From assembly GCA_019637915.1 (NCBI GenBank), contig JAHBUV010000001.1, forward strand, positions 2,636,565 through 2,700,564: a DNA stretch of 64,000 bases, in the 5' to 3' direction. The first letter of the stretch is position 1. Each line of letters starts with the position of its first letter. The DNA is from Pseudobdellovibrionaceae bacterium. Lineage in GTDB: Bacteria > Bdellovibrionota > Bdellovibrionia > Bdellovibrionales > Bdellovibrionaceae. Below the pieces are notes generated by a model. It was not told where the DNA came from, searched no databases, and saw only the letters and a list, made by a program, of their open reading frames with translations. Shown here in pieces: positions 56,117 through 64,000 of this stretch. Position numbers and translations under genes: made by a program.

Positions 56117-59100
56117 ATGAAAATTTCAGACTCCTCCATCCGAAATCCCGTGTTCGCCTGGATGCTCATGTTCGCTTTGATCCTCTTCGGGGCGATCGGT
56201 TTTTCCCGCATGGGCGTGAGTCAGATGCCGGACGTCGACTTTCCCATGCTGAACATCTCCGTCACCCTGGAAGGGGCGGCGCCGGAGGTGATGGAAAGCA
56301 CCGTCGTCGACGTCCTGGAGGACGCGGTGATGACGGTGGAGGGCCTGCAGGGCATCCGCTCGACGTCGAAGCAGGGCTCCGCCAACGTCACGCTGGAATT
56401 CGACCTCAACCGCAACATCGACGTGGCCCTGCAGGAAGTGCAGACCAAGGTGGCGCAGGCCCAGCGCCTGCTGCCGGACGATATCGATCCGCCGGTCATC
56501 ACCAAATCCAATCCCGAGGATCAGCCGATCATCTGGCTGGCCCTGACCTCCGAGAAGAACGATCAGCTGTTCATGATGAAATACGCCCGCGAGCAGCTGC
56601 AGGACCGCTTCACGACCGTGGCCGGCGTAGGCCAGGTGGTGCTCGGCGGTTACGTCGACCCGGCCCTGCGCATCTGGGTGAACCCGGACCGCCTGACTTA
56701 CTACAACATCGCGGTGAACGACATCATCGACGCCGTCCAGACGGAGCACTCGGAATTGCCGGGCGGCCTCATCGAGCAGGGCAAGAGCGCCTACAACGTG
56801 CGCACCATGGGCGAGGCGAAAACCGTCGAGGAGTTCTCCAACATCCCGATCGGCAAGCGCGCCGGCACGCAGGTGGCGACGCCCGGGAACATGGTGCGTT
56901 TGCGCCAGGTGGCCCACATCGAGGAGGGCCTCGACGAGGTTCGCCGCCTGTCCCGCTTCAATAAAAAACCCGCCCTCGGGATCGGCATCCTGAAGCAGCG
57001 CGGTTCCAACGCCGTGGCGGTCGCCAAGGCGGTGAAGGCGCGGGCCCAGGAGCTGGAGAAGGACCTGCCCCCGGGCATGAAGATCCAGGTCAACTTCGAT
57101 TCCACGCGCTTCATCGAGTATAGCATCCGCGAGCTCAATCATCACCTGGTGCTGGCCGTGATCCTGACCTCGCTGGTGTGCTGGGTCTTCCTGGGAAGCT
57201 GGTCGGCGACCTTCAACGTGCTGCTGTCGATCCCGACCTCCATCGTCGGGGCCTTCATCGGGATGTACTTCCTGAACTTCACGCTGAACACCTTCACGCT
57301 GCTGGGGCTGACCCTGGCCATCGGGATCGTCGTCGACGACGCGATCATGGTGCTCGAGAACATCTTCCGTTACCAGCAGATGAAAAAGGGCCGCATTGTC
57401 TCGGCCATCCTTGGCACGCGCGAGATCGCCTTCGCCGCCCTGGCGGCCTCGGTGGCCGTGATCGCCATCTTCCTGCCGGTGGTGTTCATGAAAGGCATCA
57501 TCGGGAAATTCTTCCTGCAGTTCGGGATCACCATCTCGCTGGCGGTGGGCTTGTCCCTGCTGGAGGCTTTGACCATCACGCCGATGCGCGCCTCCAGCAT
57601 CGTCGGCAGCCACGAGCGCACCTCGCGCCTGGGCCGCGGCTTCGAGGCGATGATGGCTTGGCTGGAGCGTTCCTACGTCGCCTGGCTGCGCCTGGCCCTG
57701 CGCTGGCGCGTGACCGTGGTGCTCGCCTCGGTGGTCTTCATGGTCGGCTCCTTCTACTCGGTGAAGTTCGTGCCGAAGGAGTTCACTCCCTCCCAGGACA
57801 TGAGTTTGTTCATGATGCGCGTGCAGACGCCGGTGGGATCCTCGCTGGCTTACACCGACGAGAAGATGAAGGCCGCGGAGGACTGGCTCCTGGCCCGGCC
57901 CGAGGTGGTTCAGGTTTATTCCGCGATCGGCGGGTTCGGCGGCGGCGGCAGCGACGGCAACACCGGCGTGATGTTCGTCACCATGCAACCCAAGGCGGAA
58001 CGCTCCGTCACGCAAACCCAGTTCATGAACACCATCCGCAAGGAGATGAACGTCCCGGACCTGGAGGCCCGCATCCAGGATCTCTCGTCCCGCGGTTTCT
58101 CCGCGGGCCGCGGCTTCCCGGTCGAGTTCATCCTCTCCGGCGGTGATTGGGACAAACTGTGGGATTCCGCCCAGAAGGTCATGGAGGAGATGAAGAAGAG
58201 CGGCCTCATGGTCGACGTCGATTCCAACTACCTGCTGGGCATGCCGGAGATCCAGATCCGCCCGGACCGCGTCAAGGCGGCCATGCACGGCGTGAGCGTG
58301 AAGTCGGTCGGTCAGACCGTGAACGCCCTCATCGGCGGCGTGAAGATCGGCCAGTACCAGTCCGGCAGCCGCCGTTACGACATCCGCATCCAGCTGGAAA
58401 AAGATGAATCCAACGTCAAGGAGATCGCCAAGCTCAACCTCGGCAACGTGCGCGGCAACCTGATTCCCGTCTCGCAGGTCGTGGACATCAAGGAGGAGCG
58501 CAGCCTGCAGCAGATCTCCCGCGTCGACCGGCAGCGCGCCATCAGCGTTTACGCCAACGTCGCGCCGGGCGCCTCGCAGCAGGCCGCCATGCTCTACGCC
58601 GAGAAGAAAGCGCGCGAGATCCTGCCGGAAGGTTACCGCTTCGTGCCCCAGGGCAGCTCGCAGACCATGAACGAATCCTTCGAGAGCCTGTTCTTCGCCC
58701 TGCTCCTGGGGATCCTCGTCGCCTACATGGTGCTGGCGGCGCAGTTCAACTCGTTCCTGGATCCGGTCACCATCCTGATGGCTTTGCCCTTCGCCATCTC
58801 CGGCGCGCTGTTCGCCCTCATGGCGACCATGCAGAGCCTGAACATCTATTCCCTGATCGGGATCCTGCTGTTGATGGGGATCGTGAAGAAGAACTCCATC
58901 ATGATGATCGAGTTCACGAACCAGAAGCGCGACGAGGGCTTCAGCAGCGCCAACGAGGCGTTGATGGAGGCCTGTCCGATCCGCCTGCGCCCGATCATCA
59001 TGACGTCGCTGGCGACGGTGGCGGCGGCCATCCCGGCGGCGATCGCCACGGGGGAAGGCTCCGAGACCTTCAAGCCTATGGCCATTACCATCATCGGCGG

Positions 59101-59239
59101 CGTGGCGCTGTCGACCTTGCTGACGTTGATCGTCGTGCCCTGCGTGTACTCGCTGTCGGATCGTTTCCGCAAACGCGATCAGCGTCGCAAGGCCATCAAA
59201 GAGGCATTCGAGTCCCTGGGCGAAAAAGTCGAGATGTGA
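56117..59239 (+). CDS. RND-family efflux pump (AcrB/MdtB-like)
   Basis: A 1040-aa inner membrane proton-driven transporter. The layout is standard: first segment, large periplasmic domain, TM block, second periplasmic domain, TM block. Motifs include GIVVDDAIMVLENIFR in TM4 with the proton-relay Asp pair, and GIVKKNSIMMIEF in TM10 with its Lys. This is the drug (HAE-1) type and not the heavy-metal type. The usual membrane fusion protein gene is absent on both sides. Confidence 0.94.
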   Translation: MKISDSSIRNPVFAWMLMFALILFGAIGFSRMGVSQMPDVDFPMLNISVTLEGAAPEVMESTVVDVLEDAVMTVEGLQGIRSTSKQGSANVTLEFDLNRNIDVALQEVQTKVAQAQRLLPDDIDPPVITKSNPEDQPIIWLALTSEKNDQLFMMKYAREQLQDRFTTVAGVGQVVLGGYVDPALRIWVNPDRLTYYNIAVNDIIDAVQTEHSELPGGLIEQGKSAYNVRTMGEAKTVEEFSNIPIGKRAGTQVATPGNMVRLRQVAHIEEGLDEVRRLSRFNKKPALGIGILKQRGSNAVAVAKAVKARAQELEKDLPPGMKIQVNFDSTRFIEYSIRELNHHLVLAVILTSLVCWVFLGSWSATFNVLLSIPTSIVGAFIGMYFLNFTLNTFTLLGLTLAIGIVVDDAIMVLENIFRYQQMKKGRIVSAILGTREIAFAALAASVAVIAIFLPVVFMKGIIGKFFLQFGITISLAVGLSLLEALTITPMRASSIVGSHERTSRLGRGFEAMMAWLERSYVAWLRLALRWRVTVVLASVVFMVGSFYSVKFVPKEFTPSQDMSLFMMRVQTPVGSSLAYTDEKMKAAEDWLLARPEVVQVYSAIGGFGGGGSDGNTGVMFVTMQPKAERSVTQTQFMNTIRKEMNVPDLEARIQDLSSRGFSAGRGFPVEFILSGGDWDKLWDSAQKVMEEMKKSGLMVDVDSNYLLGMPEIQIRPDRVKAAMHGVSVKSVGQTVNALIGGVKIGQYQSGSRRYDIRIQLEKDESNVKEIAKLNLGNVRGNLIPVSQVVDIKEERSLQQISRVDRQRAISVYANVAPGASQQAAMLYAEKKAREILPEGYRFVPQGSSQTMNESFESLFFALLLGILVAYMVLAAQFNSFLDPVTILMALPFAISGALFALMATMQSLNIYSLIGILLLMGIVKKNSIMMIEFTNQKRDEGFSSANEALMEACPIRLRPIIMTSLATVAAAIPAAIATGEGSETFKPMAITIIGGVALSTLLTLIVVPCVYSLSDRFRKRDQRRKAIKEAFESLGEKVEM

Positions 59240-59767
59240 TCAGCGGAGCCAGGACATCAGTGTGGAGAGAACGCTCTCTCCATTCGTGATGGCGACCGTG
59301 AAAAGCCCCCACAGCCACAGCGACAAGAGCATCATGAACGAGGAGGGCAGCAGTCTCCAGACGCCGGTCTCCTCGAGGTCCTGCCGGCCTTTTTTGGACA
59401 GCTGCTCGCGGAACCGCCGCGCCAGGCCTTGAGCCAGCGCGATCCGGTGGGCCATTTCCATGCGATGAAAATGCACGGCGACCAGCATGATGCCGGCCGG
59501 ACCTTCCTCCAGCCGGGTGACGATGGCGTGGCACGCCATCTGGCGGTCGCCCGGGGCGGCGAACTGGATGCGGATGACTTCGCCCAGGAGCGGGCAGAGG
59601 TCCTCCGGCGCCGTGAACACGAGGCCGGTCAGGGAGACGTTCTTGATCTCGGTGCCCTCTTCCCAGGGCAGTTGCCGGGGCCCCGCCACGCGGATCAGGT
59701 GATCGTCCTCGGTGTTGAGGATGTAACGCGGGGAGCGGGCGTGATAGCGGGCGAGATTCTGGGTCAT
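59240..59767 (-). CDS. PilZ-like domain protein, 175 aa
   Basis: Residues 15-110 resemble PilZ, a c-di-GMP-binding fold: an Arg-rich start (ARYHARSPRY) and NVSLTGLVF as the (D/N)xSxxG motif. The C-terminus has one hydrophobic segment (about residues 140-160) that would anchor it. The stop abuts the RND stop on the other strand. ATG 59767 has AAGGA upstream. Whether the RxxxR needed for c-di-GMP is complete is uncertain (RYHAR). Confidence 0.75.
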   Translation of the reverse strand: MTQNLARYHARSPRYILNTEDDHLIRVAGPRQLPWEEGTEIKNVSLTGLVFTAPEDLCPLLGEVIRIQFAAPGDRQMACHAIVTRLEEGPAGIMLVAVHFHRMEMAHRIALAQGLARRFREQLSKKGRQDLEETGVWRLLPSSFMMLLSLWLWGLFTVAITNGESVLSTLMSWLR

Positions 59768-59912
59768 CACCGTCCTTATCGGACCGAAGTCGCAGGGACC
59801 TGAACGGCAATTGTCATGAAATCTTGTCATTGGTCCTTCCCGACGGACGGGGAACCGGTCTTGCCAGTCGGCAGGGGATGCATTGAAATGAGACGAGCGA
59901 AGGGACGGCATC

Positions 59913-62138
59913 ATGAGCGCGCCTCGGGGAAATTCGAAGACCGCGAAAAAGACGACTCGACGTCGGTCCAGTCGCGAGGTCATCGAGCACTCCCGCGCCA
60001 GCGACGTGGAGTTCACCAACCGCGAGATCGGCTGGCTGCACTTCAACCGCCGCGTCCTGCACGAGGCGGAGGATTCGCGCACCCCTTTGCTCGAGCGTCT
60101 GCGCTTCCTGGCCATCTCGGACTCCAATCTCGATGAGTTTTTCATGAAGCGGGTCGGCGGGTTGAAGCGCCAGGTGGCGGCGGGCATCAGCCCGAAGTCC
60201 TCCGACGGCAAGACGCCGCAGGAGCAGCTCACGCTGATCCGTTCCTACGTGCAGGACATGATGAAGGCGCAGGCGAGCTGCTACAAACAGCTGCTGCAGG
60301 AACTCGCCAAGCAGGAGATTCACCTGCTGCGCTGGAAGGACCTGAGCGCCGGCGAGCGCGAATTCGTGCGCGTTTACTACAAAAAGAACATCTTCCCGGT
60401 GCTGACGCCGCTGTCGGTGGACCCGGGGCATCCTTTCCCTTTCATTTCGAACCTGTCCGTCTCCCTGGGCGTGACCCTGAAGCACCCCGACCAGGAGGAC
60501 AAACACTTCGCGCGCATCAAGATGCCGAAGAACAAGGACACGATGCCGCCGTGGATCCGCGTGGACGGCGACCCCAAGTCCTCGCGCTTCATCAGCCTGA
60601 TCGAAGTGGTGCGCGAGAACCTGGGCGACCTCTTCCCGTCGATGCAGGTCCTGGACGTCATGCCTTTCCGCGTGACCCGCAACGTCGAGCTCGACCGGGA
60701 CGACGACGAGGCCGAGGACCTGCTGAAAATGATCGCCGAGGAGTTGCGCCAACGCCGCTTCGCCGAAGTCGTGCGCATCGAGCACGGCCCCAATCCGGAT
60801 CCCTGGATGTTGAAATTCCTGATGGACGAGCTGGAGCTCGGCGAGGACGACATCTACTCCCATCCCGGCGAGCTGGATTATTCGGACCTGCTGGTGGTGG
60901 CGGACCTTGACCGGCCCGAACTGCGCGACCCGCCCCACCAGCCCGTCGTGCCCCTGGCCTTCAGGGACGAGGGCCAATCGGTGTTTTCGCTGCTGAGGGT
61001 GGGCGACCACCTGGTGCACCACCCCTACGAGAGCTTCAGCGCCACGGTTGAGAGGTTCATCCGCGAGGCGGCGCTCGACCCGAAGGTCCTCGCCATCAAA
61101 ATGACTTTGTACCGCACCGGCGACAACAGCCCCTTCGTGCGCTCCCTGATCCGCGCCGCCGAGGCGGGCAAGCAGGTGGTTTGCCTGGTGGAGCTGAAGG
61201 CCCGCTTCGATGAGGAGCGCAACATCTACTGGGCGCAGGCCCTGGAAAAAGCCGGCGTGCACGTGGTGTACGGCATCGTCGGCCTGAAAACCCACGCGAA
61301 GATGGCCCTGGTCGTGCGCCAGGAAGCGGACGGCATCCGCTGCTACGCCCACGCCGGCACGGGCAATTACAACGTCCAGACGTCGCGCTTTTACACGGAC
61401 CTGGGGCTGCTCACCAGCCGCGAGGAGATCACCGGCGAGATCGTCGAGTTCTTCCATTACCTGACGGGACGCTCCCTGAAAAAAGACTATCAGAACCTGC
61501 TGATCGCGCCCGTGAACATGTTCCGGCGCTTCAAGGAGATGGTGGAGCGCGAGGCGGCCCACGCCAAAGCCGGCCGGCCGGCGCAGATCATCGCCAAGTG
61601 CAACAACATGGAGGAGAACGACATCGCCCTGAGCCTCTACGAGGCCTCACGGGCCGGCGTCGGGATCGACCTCATCGTGCGCGGTTTCGCCTGCGTGCGC
61701 CCCGGCGTGCCGGGCCTGAGCGAGCGTCTGCGGGTCATTTCGGTGATCGGGCGCTTCCTCGAGCACTCGCGGATTTTTTATTTCCGCAACGGCGCCGCCG
61801 ACCCCTTGGACGGTGAGTTCTTCATCGGCTCGGCGGACTGGATGTACCGCAATCTCCACGCCCGCGTGGAGTCGGTCGTGCCCATCTGGGACCGCGCCTT
61901 GCGCGAAAAGCTCTGGGAGATCCTGCAGCTGACGCTGAAGGATCAGCGCCAGACGTGGGACATGCACGCCGACGGCGGTTACACCCAGCGCAAATCCGCG
62001 GAAACGGGCTTGCACAATCAGCTCATTCAGCTGACAAAAACAAGAAACACCCCGAGCGAAGAAAGCGGCGGGGAGAACGGCCCGGCGGAGAACGATGGAA
62101 CTGTACCTGATCAGACACGCGGTCGCGGAGGATCGTGA
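59913..62138 (+). CDS. ppk: Polyphosphate kinase 1
   Basis: Makes inorganic polyphosphate from ATP at the membrane. The 741-aa protein has all PPK1 parts: N-terminal (NREIGWLHFNRRVLHEAED), head, and two phospholipase-D-like catalytic domains with the phosphorylated His in CYAHAGTGNYN and a second in EHSRIFYF. The first 30 residues are basic and low-complexity. The end overlaps sixA by 44 bases. Confidence 0.96.
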   Translation: MSAPRGNSKTAKKTTRRRSSREVIEHSRASDVEFTNREIGWLHFNRRVLHEAEDSRTPLLERLRFLAISDSNLDEFFMKRVGGLKRQVAAGISPKSSDGKTPQEQLTLIRSYVQDMMKAQASCYKQLLQELAKQEIHLLRWKDLSAGEREFVRVYYKKNIFPVLTPLSVDPGHPFPFISNLSVSLGVTLKHPDQEDKHFARIKMPKNKDTMPPWIRVDGDPKSSRFISLIEVVRENLGDLFPSMQVLDVMPFRVTRNVELDRDDDEAEDLLKMIAEELRQRRFAEVVRIEHGPNPDPWMLKFLMDELELGEDDIYSHPGELDYSDLLVVADLDRPELRDPPHQPVVPLAFRDEGQSVFSLLRVGDHLVHHPYESFSATVERFIREAALDPKVLAIKMTLYRTGDNSPFVRSLIRAAEAGKQVVCLVELKARFDEERNIYWAQALEKAGVHVVYGIVGLKTHAKMALVVRQEADGIRCYAHAGTGNYNVQTSRFYTDLGLLTSREEITGEIVEFFHYLTGRSLKKDYQNLLIAPVNMFRRFKEMVEREAAHAKAGRPAQIIAKCNNMEENDIALSLYEASRAGVGIDLIVRGFACVRPGVPGLSERLRVISVIGRFLEHSRIFYFRNGAADPLDGEFFIGSADWMYRNLHARVESVVPIWDRALREKLWEILQLTLKDQRQTWDMHADGGYTQRKSAETGLHNQLIQLTKTRNTPSEESGGENGPAENDGTVPDQTRGRGGS

Positions 62139-62601
62139 GGAGTTCGCGAGGCGGAGTCAGGACGACAGCCTGCGCCCTTTGACCGTCAAAGGCCGCAAGA
62201 AGATGCAGAAAGTGGCGATCCGCCTGCGCGACCAGGTCGGCGACGTCGATCTCATCGTCACCAGCCCCTACCTGCGCGCCCGCCAGACCGCCGAAATCCT
62301 GTCGCAGATGTTCTTCGAAACGAAAATCATTGAGGCTCCGGAGCTGGTGCCCCACGGGCCGCCCCAGGCCTTCGTGCGCTGGATGAAAGCCCATGCCCGC
62401 GACCTGCAGTCGGTGGCCGTGGTGGGGCACGAGCCCCAATTGTCCCTGCTGGCGAGTTACCTGCTGGCGGGGGCGGAAGAGTCGCTGATCGCCATGAAAA
62501 AATCCGGCATCGCCTGCCTGGAGACCGTCGACGTCGAGGAGCTGGGTCCATCCACGGCGGAGCTCAGCTGGCTCGTGCCGCCGAAGATCTGGACGGATTG
62601 A
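62095..62601 (+). CDS. sixA: SixA-like phosphohistidine phosphatase
   Basis: A 168-aa histidine-phosphatase protein with the RH signature LIRHAVAED at the N-terminus and VVGHEPQLSLL as the second His. SixA removes phosphate from phosphohistidine in phosphorelay or PTS proteins. It overlaps the 3' end of ppk in another phase, which suggests a functional link between the two, perhaps in phosphate control (inference). Confidence 0.9.
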   Translation: MELYLIRHAVAEDREEFARRSQDDSLRPLTVKGRKKMQKVAIRLRDQVGDVDLIVTSPYLRARQTAEILSQMFFETKIIEAPELVPHGPPQAFVRWMKAHARDLQSVAVVGHEPQLSLLASYLLAGAEESLIAMKKSGIACLETVDVEELGPSTAELSWLVPPKIWTD

Positions 62602-62717
62602 AATCCCCGTCCCGACTTGAGACGAGGGGGCAGGAATCGCTGGTTTCCCCTCTGATCAACCGATAAATTGTGGAAAGGGGACGATCCGGCATTCCGCCCG
62701 GGTCGGGAGGGCACTTC

Positions 62718-64000
62718 ATGGGATTTCGCCGCGGTCTCGCGCTGCTTTCGATGATCGGTTTGACTCTGTCGACGGGCCTCGCGCCGGCGGGACAGATCGT
62801 GTTGTCCGACGGCACGGTGATCGACGACCCCTCCCTGACGGCGGATCCCCAGATGGCGGCGCAGCGGGCGGCTCAACAGCAGGCCGTCACGCGCTCCCTG
62901 AACTCCGGTCAGCAGCTGAACACCGATCACCTGCGCCTGATCAACGAGCTTTGCTACGGCAAAACGAACGGCCAGGCGAACTACTCGGGGTCCTACAGCA
63001 GCGAGCAGCAATGCTACGATTCGCAGATGACGCAGATGCAGGGCGCCCGCGACAAAATTCTGGGTGAAGCCAAAAAAGGCAGCGGCAACGCCGAGAGCGG
63101 TGACAGCGGGAACGGCGGCGGCTCGCCGTCGATGCCGCAACAACAGGGCGGTCAGCAGCAGGCGCAGCAGCCCCAACAGCAGCCGGCGCAGCAAGCGTCG
63201 CAGAATCCGGCCACCAGCGCGGCGGGAGATCAGGCCGGCGGCGCGGGCGGATCGGGGGACGATCAAATCCCCGCCGGCGCCTCGTGCGAGCGGGAAGTGA
63301 AAAAACGCTTCCAGGCCTGCGAGCAGAAGCGCCTTTCGGCCGAGCGTGCCTGCGATCCGAACCAGCACGCCGGTCTTCAGGAGGCCGGCGCCACGGCGGA
63401 TCGCTCGCTGGCCCTGGCCGGTTCGGGCGCCACGATGAACAATTCGTCCACGCAGACGGCTTTCGCCAAGGGCTCGCTCGCCCCGCAGGTGAAGGCCTTC
63501 GCGGGCGGTTGCCGCCAGGAGCACGTGAGCTGCGAAAGCTCCTGCGCGGGCGTTCGCAAAGCCGCCGAAAAACTCTGCAAGACGGCGAAAGAAAAAGCCG
63601 CGGTGAAGAGCCAGGTGGAAACGGCCGAGAACAACCACAAACCTTACTGCGGCCAAACCCTGGCGGCGAAATCCACGCAAGCCGAAGGCGAGTCGGCCTC
63701 CATGGCCTCGACGGGGGACCAAAACGCCAAGAGCGCCGACAGCACGGGCATGGGCGCATTGTCGGGCCTGGGCGGCCTGTCGGGCCTGATGCAGAACAAG
63801 GGCGCGGAAGACCAGAAGCAAAAAGAGGAATACGAAAAACTGCAAAAAGCCTTCGAGAAAATCTCCGCCCAAGAGGGATTGCAGAACGCCTGTCAGCAGT
63901 CGCAGTTCCAGGGCCTGAAATCCTGCGTGTGCCGCGGCCTGGACGCGGCGGCCTGCGCCCAGCGCATGCCGACGTCGACCCCGGTCAACAACACGGTGAG
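62718..64000 (+). CDS. Secreted Gln- and Cys-rich protein, partial
   Basis: The frame is open to the edge, with at least 427 codons. A signal peptide (to about residue 25) precedes a conserved-looking start, a Gln/Gly/Ser-rich linker (about residues 118-180) and a Cys-rich part with paired cysteines (ASCEREVKKRFQACEQKR, CRQEHVSCESSC, CVCRGLDAAAC) that suggests disulfide knots. No family is recognised. GGGAGG stands 7 bases before ATG 62718. Confidence 0.75.
   Translation, partial: MGFRRGLALLSMIGLTLSTGLAPAGQIVLSDGTVIDDPSLTADPQMAAQRAAQQQAVTRSLNSGQQLNTDHLRLINELCYGKTNGQANYSGSYSSEQQCYDSQMTQMQGARDKILGEAKKGSGNAESGDSGNGGGSPSMPQQQGGQQQAQQPQQQPAQQASQNPATSAAGDQAGGAGGSGDDQIPAGASCEREVKKRFQACEQKRLSAERACDPNQHAGLQEAGATADRSLALAGSGATMNNSSTQTAFAKGSLAPQVKAFAGGCRQEHVSCESSCAGVRKAAEKLCKTAKEKAAVKSQVETAENNHKPYCGQTLAAKSTQAEGESASMASTGDQNAKSADSTGMGALSGLGGLSGLMQNKGAEDQKQKEEYEKLQKAFEKISAQEGLQNACQQSQFQGLKSCVCRGLDAAACAQRMPTSTPVNNTV

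Overview
The window joins two unlike pieces of DNA at about position 17,020. The left piece (1-17,020) has visibly lower GC and is the right-hand part of an integrative conjugative element. The right piece (17,020-64,000) is GC-rich chromosome of a Gram-negative bacterium. LpxD, a TolC/RND pair, many lipoproteins and signal-peptide proteins show an outer membrane. The EF-G starts with AHIDSGKTT, typical of the spdEFG1/mitochondrial-type EF-G subfamily, and there is an H1-like Lys/Ala protein. These traits point to the former Deltaproteobacteria, perhaps Bdellovibrionota, but the exact lineage is an inference.

Element, left part (46-1793): small unknown genes and two small proteins with sigma-70 region-4-like helix-turn-helix domains. 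A 43-residue reading frame sits between the latter two and is translationally coupled to the second. Then comes a type IV secretion operon in classic VirB/Trb order: B2, B3, B4, B5, B6, B8 (1864-7194) and B9, B10, D4 (9604-12882). An arsenic operon on the opposite strand (merR-arsI-acr3-arsC, 7191-9505) is wedged between B8 and B9. Its regulator has the cysteine spacing of mercury-sensing MerR and sits on a mer-type operator with a 20-bp promoter spacer. After virD4 come a glycine-zipper lipoprotein, a replication-relaxation-like protein, a 123-bp nested palindrome (candidate oriT), a probable DNA-binding accessory protein, an Xre repressor behind a palindrome, and a large serine recombinase. 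The recombinase reading frame runs into tRNA-Pro(UGG), which marks the element's right junction. No classical relaxase and no VirB11 are present in the window.

Chromosome: S18, L28 and L24 (18,761-19,725); a nitrilase-family amidase; ETF-ubiquinone oxidoreductase; an RlmL-type RNA methyltransferase; LpxD; an H1-like protein; IF-1; Tex; a 33-residue very basic peptide; D-Ala-D-Ala ligase; a NodB-type deacetylase lipoprotein; topoisomerase I; a Prc-type protease; a two-gene 2-oxoacid dehydrogenase E1; PyrE; a CNNM-type membrane protein; a tiny predicted lipoprotein with its own promoter and terminator; EF-G; a RecQ-Aat operon; a TolC-family protein divergent from an RND pump; a PilZ-like protein; and polyphosphate kinase overlapping SixA. 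The window ends inside a Gln/Cys-rich secreted protein.

The most interesting parts are the mercury-type switch placed over an arsenic operon inside a conjugation operon, the recombinase whose C-terminus is encoded by its own tRNA target, and the candidate DNA-processing module at 13,318-14,811.
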